Below are positions 1 to 6,201 of a stretch of DNA of 9,610 nucleotides, piece by piece. How positions within the stretch are numbered: the stretch's first letter is position 1; each line of letters opens with the position of its first letter. Origin of the DNA: Hyphomonas sp. (GTDB taxonomy: Bacteria; Pseudomonadota; Alphaproteobacteria; Caulobacterales; Hyphomonadaceae); assembly GCA_003486945.1 (NCBI GenBank), contig DNFL01000140.1:1007-10616 (forward strand). Reading direction: 5' to 3'. The notes under the pieces were generated by a model. The model searched no databases. It saw only the letters and a program-made list of their open reading frames with translations, and had not been told where the DNA came from. The translations under genes were made by a program, and so were the position numbers.

Positions 1-763
1 TGTCCTGCAGCAGGCGCAGTTCGGCATTCCGGAATGACTGGCCAATGTGCTGGATGTCATTCGGGAAGTTCACGTCCGTGATCCGCAGGCCTTCCGCCAT
101 CGCACGGCGCACCGGGGCAGGCAGCTTGCGGGTGCCGTTGTCAAATCCGAGGAAGTCAGTCTCCGAACCATAGTGGGTCAGGCCCGACTGGCCGGTCGTT
201 TCCGTATTGTAGCTGCCATTGATGCTGATCTGCAGGAAGTTCTCTTCCGGCACGTTCAGGGTGCGCAGGTCAACGATACCGCCCCCGAATTCGCCGGGAT
301 ATTCGACCGAGTAGGTCTTCTGTACCAGGATGTTTTCAAGGATCTTGGTCGGAAAGAGATCGAGCGGCACAACACGCTGCAGCGGTTCTGGGCTCGGCAG
401 CGGGGAGCCGTTGAGGCGCGCCGACGAATAGCGTTCACCGAGACCACGGACATAAACAAACTTGCCTTCGGCGATATTGATGCCGGTGACGCGCGCAAGG
501 GCGGCCGCAGCATCGGAATCACCCTGACGCGCAAGGTCTTCCGGCGCGAGGAACGCGGCGACTTCAGACGTGCTGCGCAGAACTTCCGGAATATACCGGC
601 CAAGGACGACAACTTCCTTGAGCTTGAGATCCGATTCCGCCGCATTTTCAGCTTCGGCTCCGTTCTGGGGCTCTGCTTCGTTTTGCGCTTGTGCGAGCGA
701 TGGCGCGAGAACTGCGGTCGAGGCGATCAGCAGCGCGCGGAGAGACAGCGATTTGAGGTGCAT
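1..763 (-). CDS. TonB-dependent outer-membrane receptor, N-terminal part (cut by the left edge)
   Basis: This is the first 254 residues of a TonB-dependent receptor, an outer-membrane beta-barrel that imports a bound ligand using energy from TonB-ExbBD. Residues 1-26 form a signal peptide (KS, hydrophobic core ALLIASTAVLA, cleavage near AQA). Residues about 48-168 are the plug domain: LKEVVVLGRY, then GDSDAAAALARVTGI, the conserved FVYVRGLGERYSSARLNG at 102-119, LDLFPTKILENILVQKTYS, and YPGEFGGGIVDLRT at 155-168. The barrel begins after that and continues out of the window. The frame is open from the ATG at 763 to the edge, and AGGA precedes the start. The gene lies 80 bases downstream of a same-strand beta-helix lipoprotein, with a hairpin between them. 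The two are probably a functional pair. The ligand cannot be named from this part. Confidence 0.93.
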   Translation of the reverse strand, partial: MHLKSLSLRALLIASTAVLAPSLAQAQNEAEPQNGAEAENAAESDLKLKEVVVLGRYIPEVLRSTSEVAAFLAPEDLARQGDSDAAAALARVTGINIAEGKFVYVRGLGERYSSARLNGSPLPSPEPLQRVVPLDLFPTKILENILVQKTYSVEYPGEFGGGIVDLRTLNVPEENFLQISINGSYNTETTGQSGLTHYGSETDFLGFDNGTRKLPAPVRRAMAEGLRITDVNFPNDIQHIGQSFRNAELRLLQD

Positions 764-799
764 GAGAGTCAGATCCTGATGGAAGGCAAGGAACGCAGA

Positions 800-829
800 A
801 ACCGGAGACCCTCTGAAGGGTCTCCGGTT
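800..829 (-). terminator. Intergenic hairpin between lipoprotein and receptor genes
   Basis: A perfect 13-bp stem (800-812 with 817-829) closes a 4-base loop, starting 14 bases after the lipoprotein stop codon. Read on the minus strand, the stem is followed by TCTGCGTTCC, which is only moderately T-rich. It is preceded by an A-rich run. It looks like an intrinsic terminator that may let some transcripts through. It could equally be a processing or stability stem that sets unequal amounts of lipoprotein and receptor from one mRNA. Confidence 0.7.
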
Positions 830-843
830 CTGTTTTGTCGCTG

Positions 844-2412
844 TTAGCAGCCCGGCTGCGTCGGCAGTCCGCAGCTCCAGCCAGCATACCAGGTGTCAGA
901 CGCGTTCTGGACCGCGCCGATATAAGTCGTCGGCGTGAGGAACTGCGTCGTTCCATCGATGGAGTTCACCGGAACACCGTTGAAGTTGGCATTCAGGCCT
1001 GTCGGGAACGCTGTCGGCGTCACGGCGTTTTCGTTTGCGCCGTTGATGAAGCCGTTGATCAGAGTGGAGGTTCCGGTCTTCACGTTGTTCGAACCGGCAT
1101 CCACCAGTGCTTCAATCTGCGCTGCCGTCACGTTCGTGCCGGCCTGGAACGGAGTTGCGCCGCAGGAGAAGAACACAGAGTTGAAGGCCGGGCCGGACGA
1201 GCCGAGACCGTTTGCGTTCGTCAATGTCTGGGCATCAGCCATCTGAAGGCAGCTCACGCCGTTTTCCGAAGCGATGACAGAGTTGAACGTGCGGCCGATA
1301 TGGCCGGAGTTGTGCACGATACCGGCGCGGCGTTGCTGCGCGGCCGTGTTCTGCGACCGCTGGATGATCGTCCAGTTGGCATAGGTCGGACGCGTGAAAT
1401 ACGAAGCCGAGGAAGCGCCGCGCGAACTGGTTTCAAAACCATAGTCGCCGCCGCCGGTGCGCTGGTAGGCTATGCCGAACTGTGCCGCACCGCTCCAGCC
1501 GGAGTCGGTGTCGAACTGGTCGTCGTCGTTGCCGGTCAGAACGATGTAGCGCAGGTTTACCGTGCCACCGAAAATCTCGATGCCGTCATCCGAGCTGTTG
1601 TGGACCTGCACATACTCGAAAGTCGTGCCATTGCCGACGCCGGCCAGGGTGATGCCGTTCAACTCGTTGCCCGGGGCAATTTCGAAGCCCGAATGCATCA
1701 CGCGCAGGTAGCGGATACGCCCGCTATTGTCGCCCGCAAGCGTGCCGCCGTAGAACTGGTTGCCGCCTTCCACCTGGGCTTCGCACGAGGCGCTGGGCGG
1801 AGTGACGCCGACCGGGCAGCCGTCGCTGGACGGTGCGCGACCGAGAACGATCAGACCGCCCCACTGGCCGATGGAGTTGGCGCCCGTGGTGCCTTCCACG
1901 CTCTGCCGGCTGGTCAGGATGATCGGATTGGTCGAAGTGCCTTCCGCGAAGATTTGCGAGCCGCGGTTGACCAGGAGGTAGTCGAGACCCGAGTTGCCGA
2001 AGATCGTCACGCCCGGCTCGATGGTCAGGATGCCGGTCTGGCTGCCCGGGAGCGGGGAAGAAGCGCTCGGGCCGGCATCGGTGCCGACGCGCGTCTGACC
2101 GCTGACGGAGTAAACCGTGCCAGCGCGGGCCGGGACAACGAGGTTGCCGGTGATCAGGGACGGCAGCTGGCAGATGCGCTTGCTGGCGACCGTGCCGACG
2201 TTCGCGAAGCCCGTCGGGCAATCTGCAGCCGGTGTGCCCGGCGGCGTGGTCGGCGTGGTGGGGGTAGGGGTGGTTGGTGCCGGCGTCGAGGGGGCGGGCA
2301 CAAACGAGCCGACGCCCGGCGAAGCAACGCCGTCCGCACCGCTGCAGGCGCCAAGGATCGCTACGGCGGCGCAACCAAGCAGCGCCGAGCGGAAGGGGGG
2401 GAATTTCAGCAT
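844..2412 (-). CDS. Secreted parallel beta-helix lipoprotein paired with a TonB-dependent receptor
   Basis: This is a 522-residue predicted outer-membrane lipoprotein. I chose the ATG at 2412 because it gives a clean lipoprotein signal (FRSALLGCAAVAIL, lipobox LGAC, Cys23) and has GGAG 7 bases upstream. The in-frame ATG 11 codons earlier would add a polar tail. Ser follows the lipidated Cys, which fits outer-membrane sorting. A Pro/Thr linker spans about 40-62. The body is a right-handed beta-helix type: GILTIEPGVTIFG (127-139), GQWGGLIVLGRAP (182-194), DNSGRIRYLRVMHSG (228-242), NELNGITLAGVGNGTTFEYVQVHNSSDDGIE (249-279, Asn/Asp turns), and YIGAV..TWYAGWSCGL at the end. Such proteins are common next to TonB-dependent receptors and are often misnamed multidrug transporters. 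Paired cysteines (65/81, 199/210, 388/417, 514/522) suggest disulfides. Its role in binding or delivering the receptor's ligand is inference. Confidence 0.87.
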   Translation of the reverse strand: MLKFPPFRSALLGCAAVAILGACSGADGVASPGVGSFVPAPSTPAPTTPTPTTPTTPPGTPAADCPTGFANVGTVASKRICQLPSLITGNLVVPARAGTVYSVSGQTRVGTDAGPSASSPLPGSQTGILTIEPGVTIFGNSGLDYLLVNRGSQIFAEGTSTNPIILTSRQSVEGTTGANSIGQWGGLIVLGRAPSSDGCPVGVTPPSASCEAQVEGGNQFYGGTLAGDNSGRIRYLRVMHSGFEIAPGNELNGITLAGVGNGTTFEYVQVHNSSDDGIEIFGGTVNLRYIVLTGNDDDQFDTDSGWSGAAQFGIAYQRTGGGDYGFETSSRGASSASYFTRPTYANWTIIQRSQNTAAQQRRAGIVHNSGHIGRTFNSVIASENGVSCLQMADAQTLTNANGLGSSGPAFNSVFFSCGATPFQAGTNVTAAQIEALVDAGSNNVKTGTSTLINGFINGANENAVTPTAFPTGLNANFNGVPVNSIDGTTQFLTPTTYIGAVQNASDTWYAGWSCGLPTQPGC

Positions 2413-2446
2413 AGAAGTCTCCGTCGTGATCCCGCGCGGGTGCACA

Positions 2447-2462
2447 GGCGGAGCCTTCCGCC
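2447..2462 (-). other. Small hairpin in the lipoprotein mRNA leader
   Basis: A perfect 6-bp stem (2447-2452 with 2457-2462, GGCGGA/TCCGCC) with a 4-base loop lies 34 bases upstream of the lipoprotein start. If transcription begins near the PHO-box-like site, this stem is in the 5' untranslated leader. No function can be assigned. GC-rich DNA yields stems of this size by chance. Confidence 0.3.
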
Positions 2463-2541
2463 GCGCTCTCTAGACGATGAGACCCGCCTACCCGCGGAGC
2501 CGACCCTTAAGAAGCGTTTGCAACAATTGCCGCAAGTTTAG

Positions 2542-2559
2542 ATGACGGTTGAGTGACAA
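2542..2559 (-). promoter_or_regulatory. PHO-box-like PhoB site upstream of the lipoprotein/receptor genes
   Basis: On the minus strand the sequence reads TTGTCAC-TCAA-CCGTCAT. These are two half-sites spaced exactly 11 bp apart, as in the known PhoB box CTGTCAT-N4-CTGTCAT, and 11 of 14 half-site bases match. The site lies about 130 bases before the lipoprotein ATG and points toward it. TAAACT one base after the second half-site is a possible weak -10. The match is seen in the sequence; PhoB control is inferred. Confidence 0.45.
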
Positions 2560-2577
2560 GAAGATTTGGTGCCCCAA

Positions 2578-2595
2578 TGTTGCGCGCTCGCAACA
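2578..2595 (-). terminator. Hairpin just after the oxygenase stop codon
   Basis: A perfect 7-bp stem (2578-2584 with 2589-2595, TGTTGCG/CGCAACA) with a 4-base loop begins one base after the TAA of the 2OG-Fe(II) oxygenase gene. The minus-strand tail is TTGGGG, so it is a weak terminator at best. Its position directly behind the stop supports the role more than its tail does. Confidence 0.4.
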
Positions 2596-2596
2596 A

Positions 2597-3442
2597 TTAC
2601 AGGTTCGTGTAGTATTCCGGTGGGAACATGTCTCCCCAGCCACGTTCGCGGAACCACTTGGTGATCACATATTTTGATCCCTTGCGAACCTTCATGCCAT
2701 GATGGATCGTGTACGGATTAACGCTGCCGTCCGGATTCAGGTTGTTCCAGATCACCGCTTTGCCCTTCTCGGGCATGATCGTCTTTTCCAGCCGCCGGAA
2801 GCGCGTGCCGCCGCCTTCCTCGACATCATTCAGGTAGATCATGAACGTCCAGGTGCGCTGACCGAGGAACTGGCAGAACACGCTATAGTCATGCGACCCG
2901 GGTGCGAAGTAATCGTAATGGGCCTTGTACTCCTGATCGACGTCATACCGCTGGCCCTGCGTAACATCGGCATATGACCAGTGAATTCCGATGGCTTCTG
3001 CCATCAACTCGTCGAGTTGCATGATCAGGTCATGACCCAGCTGGCCGAGATCGGAAGTGCGCGATGTCCGGATCTTCGGATCAGCAAACGCATCCGCTGT
3101 CGTCGAGTCGCGCAGACGCTGGTCGATCAGACTGACGACCGCATCGCACACTTCCGGCACCAGGAAATTCCGCCACACATAGAGCTGCGCCTTCGGCGTC
3201 GGAACCTTCTGCAGATCCGGAAGATGCAAGGCCCGACGGGTGATTGCCGCTTGCGACAAAGCGAGGTGGTCCGCATCGGCAACCGGCCTGCGCCCCTCGA
3301 ACGCATCCTCCATCAGAACGTGTATCTGCGACTCGCTCAGTCCCTTGAGTCGCAACTGGCGGCGCACTTCATGCGGTTCCACACCGGCGCGCAGGCGCAC
3401 CCAGGTGAAGGTTACCAGATCTTCTTCTGTAACCGGGCTCAT
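2597..3442 (-). CDS. 2-oxoglutarate/Fe(II)-dependent oxygenase, prolyl-4-hydroxylase type
   Basis: This 281-residue enzyme has a C-terminal double-stranded beta-helix of the P4H/2OG-FeII oxygenase family, which couples decarboxylation of 2-oxoglutarate to hydroxylation of a substrate. The iron ligands are visible: H175-Y-D177 in KAHYDYF and H247 in TIHHGM. K257, ten residues after H247, is the expected 2-oxoglutarate-binding lysine (KGSKYVITKWFRERGW), and that spacing matches prolyl 4-hydroxylases. RTSRTSD (125-131), TFMIYLNDVEEGGGTRF (199-215) and KAVIWNNLNPDGS are also typical of the family. Residues 1-80 form a helical N-terminal region I do not recognise. The ATG at 3442 has AGGAG 8 bases upstream. 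It shares the strand of the lipoprotein/receptor pair but is separated from it by 184 bases, so it is likely its own unit. The substrate (a protein prolyl residue or a small molecule) is unknown. Confidence 0.88.
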   Translation of the reverse strand: MSPVTEEDLVTFTWVRLRAGVEPHEVRRQLRLKGLSESQIHVLMEDAFEGRRPVADADHLALSQAAITRRALHLPDLQKVPTPKAQLYVWRNFLVPEVCDAVVSLIDQRLRDSTTADAFADPKIRTSRTSDLGQLGHDLIMQLDELMAEAIGIHWSYADVTQGQRYDVDQEYKAHYDYFAPGSHDYSVFCQFLGQRTWTFMIYLNDVEEGGGTRFRRLEKTIMPEKGKAVIWNNLNPDGSVNPYTIHHGMKVRKGSKYVITKWFRERGWGDMFPPEYYTNL

Positions 3443-3588
3443 CCGCGTTTCTCCTGACCGGGCAGGGGCTTACGACGAAGACGTGACGTGCCTGTGACAG
3501 GCTTCCGTAAGTCGTGGAAAGATACAGTCCTTATACGGAATTATGGACATACTTGACACATAACGGTCATGAGCAGACTGTGACAGTT
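3443..3588. promoter_or_regulatory. Divergent promoter region with paired palindromes
   Basis: This 146-base region separates the divergent oxygenase and CAP-protein genes. GCCTGTGACAGGC (3490-3502) and ACTGTGACAGT (3577-3587) are both perfect palindromes around a single central base, sharing the core CTGTGACAG at an 86-bp offset. TTGACA at 3553-3558 is a consensus -35 for the plus strand, but no good -10 follows; ACTGTG at 3577-3582 is 18 bp away. On the minus strand, TATAAG (3530-3535) is a candidate -10 for the oxygenase gene. Arms at 3553-3564 and 3586-3597 are inverted copies matching at 9 of 12 positions, centred 33 bp apart. The second arm covers the CAP gene start codon. The motifs are seen; operator function is inferred. 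Confidence 0.5.
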
Positions 3589-4335
3589 ATGTTACACCGT
3601 GCCTCCATAACTCTGTCACTCCTGGCCCTGGCTGTTGCGGGTCCAGTCGTCGCCATCGCCCAGCCTGCTGCGCAGTCTGCAACCTCAACCGTAGCGCCCT
3701 CGCTTGACAGTTCTTTGCTCGACGAGGTCAACGCCTCGCGCCGCACTCTGGCCCTGTCCGCGCTTGATACTCATCTAGGCCTTGCTGGCGTTGCCTCGGC
3801 GCACGCCCGCGACATGGCGGAGAAGGGGTATGTCGGATACGCCGACACTGCGGGTGTGCCGCTTCTGGATCAGGTTCGCATCGCGGAGCGCCAGTCCCTG
3901 ATCGGCTCCTTCGCCAGCAACATCGCCGTGCTTCCGGCAAGTGCCACCCCGGCGCAGATCCACGCGGCGCTCCTGTCTGATCCCGGCAACGCTGAAAACC
4001 TCGCCCGCGGATTCACACATGCCGGAATGGGCACCTATGAGGCGGATGGCCGTCTCTATGTTGTCCAGCTCTTTGCCCGCATTGACGGGTCGCTCAGCCA
4101 GCCTCTGCCGATGAAGCTTGCAGGCTCGACCCTGTTGCAACCCGCCCTCGCCAGCAGCGGCATGACAACGGTCGGCTGGTCGCTCGTCTCGGCGGAAGGC
4201 AACCTCGTCGCCCGCGGCGGCGGCAAGCGTATCCAGTCGTCCAGCGGTCAGCCGCTCGAGGGCTATCTCAATCTCGATGTCGCTGTCGGCACCGATATCT
4301 ACTCCCTGCGCGGCCCCTACGTGCAGGTAGACTGA
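3589..4335 (+). CDS. Exported CAP-domain (SCP/PR-1-like) protein
   Basis: This 248-residue protein has a signal peptide (LHRASITLSLLALAVAGPVVAIA, cleavage near residue 24) followed by a bacterial CAP/SCP-like domain at about 40-168. The signs are SLLDEVNASR, the helix with conserved His72 in ASAHARDMAEKGYVGYAD, N111, and the second conserved His144 in FTHAGMGTYEADGRLYVVQLFAR. His72 and His144 match the usual cavity histidines. Residues about 170-248 form a C-terminal segment, probably beta-rich, that I do not recognise. I chose the ATG at 3589 because the signal peptide begins there; an upstream in-frame ATG at 3514 would bury it behind 25 polar residues. No Shine-Dalgarno is evident before 3589, so the mRNA may be leaderless. 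A strong terminator follows. CAP proteins act in the periplasm or outside the cell; the ligand is unknown. Confidence 0.82.
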   Translation: MLHRASITLSLLALAVAGPVVAIAQPAAQSATSTVAPSLDSSLLDEVNASRRTLALSALDTHLGLAGVASAHARDMAEKGYVGYADTAGVPLLDQVRIAERQSLIGSFASNIAVLPASATPAQIHAALLSDPGNAENLARGFTHAGMGTYEADGRLYVVQLFARIDGSLSQPLPMKLAGSTLLQPALASSGMTTVGWSLVSAEGNLVARGGGKRIQSSSGQPLEGYLNLDVAVGTDIYSLRGPYVQVD

Positions 4336-4362
4336 ACTCCGGACTTTTCCGGCGTCCCAGCG

Positions 4363-4389
4363 AGGGCCGGCGTTCCCCGCGCCGGCCCT
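4363..4389 (+). terminator. Terminator between convergent CAP and crotonase genes
   Basis: A 10-bp GC-rich stem (4363-4372 with 4380-4389) with a 7-base loop lies 27 bases after the CAP gene stop and is followed by a short T run (TTTGCC). It sits in the 62-base gap between convergent genes. The T run favours the plus strand, but it may also stop minus-strand transcription from the crotonase gene. Confidence 0.7.
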
Positions 4390-4397
4390 TTGCCGTC

Positions 4398-5204
4398 TCA
4401 GGCATCCTTCCATTCCGGCGCGCGGCGCTGCAGGAAGGCAGAGAGGCCTTCGCGGAAATCGCTCGTCTGTGCACAGAGGATCTGATTACGATCTTCGAGA
4501 GCTATGGCCGCTTCCATGCTGCCGGCATCAAGGTTCATGTTCAACGCCTCTTTCGAGAGGCGCAGGCCGAGCGGCGAAGTCGTCAGCATAAGGCCGATAT
4601 CTTCCTGCGCCGCCGCTTCGAGCTGATCGTCGGGCACGACCTGCGCGACAAGGCCAAGTCGCATCGCGCGTTCGGCATTGATGAACTTGCCCGTCAGGAT
4701 CAGTTCCGCTGCGACAGAAGCGCCAACGAGACGCGGCAGGAAGTAGGAGGAGCCGATATCGCAGCCGCCGAGGCCAATGCGGATATAGGCGCAGTTCATC
4801 CGCGCGCTCTCGCCTGCGATCCGGATATCTGAGGCGAGCGCCAGCGAAAGCCCGCCGCCGCAGGCCGGTCCGTGGATCAGCGAGATGATCGGCTGCGGGC
4901 AGCGCCGCATTGCCATCACGATTTCCGCAATCCGCCGCTGCGTGCCGAGCCCGCGCTGCACCGGGCCGGTGACAGTGTCATTTGCGCGGGCCTCGTTCTT
5001 CAGGTCTAGCCCAGCGCAGAAAGCGCGGCCTGCGCCGCGCAATACGACAATGCGAACATCTTTCCGGTCCGCCAGCCCGAGGAAATAGTCCCGCAGGTCT
5101 TCGATCAAGGCAGGGCTCAGCGCGTTCAGCGCTTCCGGCCGGTCGAGGGTTACCCACTCCACCGCGCCGCGCGTTTCAATCTTCAGCCGGGTTTCGTCTG
5201 TCAT
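4398..5204 (-). CDS. Crotonase (enoyl-CoA hydratase/isomerase) family protein with changed active site
   Basis: This 268-residue protein has the full length of a crotonase, a family acting on acyl-CoA thioesters in the cytoplasm. The oxyanion-hole segments are intact: AFCAGLDLK (61-69) and HGPACGGGLSLALASDIRIA (111-130). The two glutamates that catalyse hydration in rat enoyl-CoA hydratase (E144, E164) are replaced by S120 and Y140 in my alignment by eye. D149 in GGCDIGSSYFLPRLVG falls near the catalytic Asp of dienoyl-CoA isomerase, so isomerase or other chemistry is possible. The C-terminal FREGLSAFLQRRAPEWKDA is typical of the family. The ATG at 5204 has GGGAGGG close upstream. It is divergent from the DinB-fold gene at 5325. 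The fold is secure; the reaction is not. Confidence 0.9.
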   Translation of the reverse strand: MTDETRLKIETRGAVEWVTLDRPEALNALSPALIEDLRDYFLGLADRKDVRIVVLRGAGRAFCAGLDLKNEARANDTVTGPVQRGLGTQRRIAEIVMAMRRCPQPIISLIHGPACGGGLSLALASDIRIAGESARMNCAYIRIGLGGCDIGSSYFLPRLVGASVAAELILTGKFINAERAMRLGLVAQVVPDDQLEAAAQEDIGLMLTTSPLGLRLSKEALNMNLDAGSMEAAIALEDRNQILCAQTSDFREGLSAFLQRRAPEWKDA

Positions 5205-5324
5205 GTCGGCCCTCCCTTTGGGTCAAGTGTGCCGGGGAGAGACGGGCCTTGCCATCCCTGCCGCTGGGAGAAGGGTTGCGCACCGTCTCGCCTCTACCCA
5301 AGGTGCCGTTTTGGGAGGCGGCGC
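5205..5324. promoter_or_regulatory. Divergent intergenic region between crotonase and DinB-fold genes
   Basis: This 120-base gap must hold the promoters of both divergent genes. I could not pick a convincing -35/-10 pair on either strand. A 7-bp inverted repeat, GAGACGG (5239-5245) with CCGTCTC (5283-5289), spans a 37-base centre. Ribosome binding sites lie at each end: GGGAGGG for the minus gene and GGGAGG for the plus gene. Confidence 0.4.
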
Positions 5325-6128
5325 ATGATCGAGCAGGCAGAAGATTTCCGCCAGGAAAGCCGCGCGCTGACACGCCTTCTCTATGAACAACCCTTCGCTG
5401 CCTTTCGCGAGCCAACCCAGTTCAAGGGCTGGACCTTCGTTGACGTGCTGCAACACCTGCATTTCTGGAACTGCATGGCCTATTACCAGCTGACGGACCC
5501 AGACAAGCTGCTCTGGCACCTGCAGGAGATGAAGGCTTCCGGCGGCTGGATGCGGGCCTATGAAAACTCGCTGCTCAGCCATCTGAGCGAAGGCGCGCTG
5601 CTGACGGAGTATGTCTCCTGGGCTGAATGGACAGCGGACATGTTCGCCGACGCCGATCCGAAGGCGCGCCTCAAATGGGCGGGGCCGGACATGAGCGCGC
5701 GCTCGTCGATCACCGCCCGCCTGATGGAAACCTGGGCGCACGGGCAGGAAATTTATGACTATTCGGGCGTCGTGCGCCAGAACGAGGACCGGATCAGCAA
5801 TATCGTGATGCTGGGCGTCAACACCTACGGCTGGACCTACACCACGCGGAAATCCGAACCGCCGGGGCCGATGCCGCATCTAGTGCTGAAGGCGCCCTCC
5901 GGTGCGATCTGGACGCATGGCGAACCCAGCGCCACCTCGCGCATCGAAGGCCTTGCCGAAGAGTTCTGCCAGGTCGTGACGCAGACACGGAACATTGCCG
6001 ATACGTCGCTGAAGCTGACGGGCGATGTCGCCGCCGACTGGATGAGCAAGGCGCAGTGTTTCGCGGGCCCGCCAAGCCCGCCGCCAACACCGGGCACGCG
6101 CTATACCCGCAAGGTCACCGCCGCCTGA
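5325..6128 (+). CDS. TIGR03084-type DinB-fold metal-binding protein
   Basis: This 267-residue protein resembles the TIGR03084 group, in which an N-terminal DinB/maleylpyruvate-isomerase-like four-helix bundle binds a metal. Visible family features are FKGWTFVDVLQHLHFWN (33-49, with H44 and H46) and ITARLMETWAHGQEIYDYSG (129-148, with E135 and H139). These supply the likely His/Glu/His metal site. LGVNTYGWTYTTR and the C-terminal APSGAIWTHGE match the C-terminal domain. The ATG at 5325 has GGGAGG 6 bases upstream; a longer reading from 5229 lacks homology-like sequence and a good ribosome site. The next gene, a crotonase, is 73 bases downstream on the same strand, so an operon is likely. Relatives use mycothiol, which alphaproteobacteria are not known to make. 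The true thiol or substrate is open. Confidence 0.83.
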   Translation: MIEQAEDFRQESRALTRLLYEQPFAAFREPTQFKGWTFVDVLQHLHFWNCMAYYQLTDPDKLLWHLQEMKASGGWMRAYENSLLSHLSEGALLTEYVSWAEWTADMFADADPKARLKWAGPDMSARSSITARLMETWAHGQEIYDYSGVVRQNEDRISNIVMLGVNTYGWTYTTRKSEPPGPMPHLVLKAPSGAIWTHGEPSATSRIEGLAEEFCQVVTQTRNIADTSLKLTGDVAADWMSKAQCFAGPPSPPPTPGTRYTRKVTAA

Positions 6129-6201
6129 CAGGTGCTGGACAAGCCGCCGGGCTGCGCTACGAGACAAGCCAGAAACATTGCAACTGCCCGGAGGCGCGCT
6201 C

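Noticed and set aside
2250..2310. GGT/GTC-rich low-complexity stretch resembling a microsatellite.
   Set aside because: It encodes the Pro/Thr linker after the lipobox and is explained by that.
835..2541. A 568-codon open frame on the plus strand opposite the lipoprotein gene, and a 266-codon one at 47-847 opposite the receptor.
   Set aside because: Both are antisense to well-supported genes. They have arginine/alanine-rich shadow composition, no recognisable motif and no ribosome site, and long antisense frames are expected at this GC content.
2520..2598. Direct repeat GCAACAATT at 2520-2528 and 2590-2598.
   Set aside because: Nine bases in two copies 70 bp apart; one copy lies in the stop-codon hairpin of the oxygenase gene, so coincidence is likely.
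2981..3457. Plus-strand open frame opposite the oxygenase gene.
   Set aside because: The minus strand encodes a complete iron/2-oxoglutarate site; the plus reading shows no family features.
3775..4413. Minus-strand open frame opposite the CAP gene.
   Set aside because: It overlaps a signal-peptide-bearing CAP gene and a terminator, and its sequence shows no motif.
5229..5300. A dispersed repeat, because CCCTTCTCCCAGCGGCAGGG on the minus strand recalls common GC-rich intergenic repeats.
   Set aside because: The inverted structure is poor and only one copy is in the window, so a repeat cannot be supported here.
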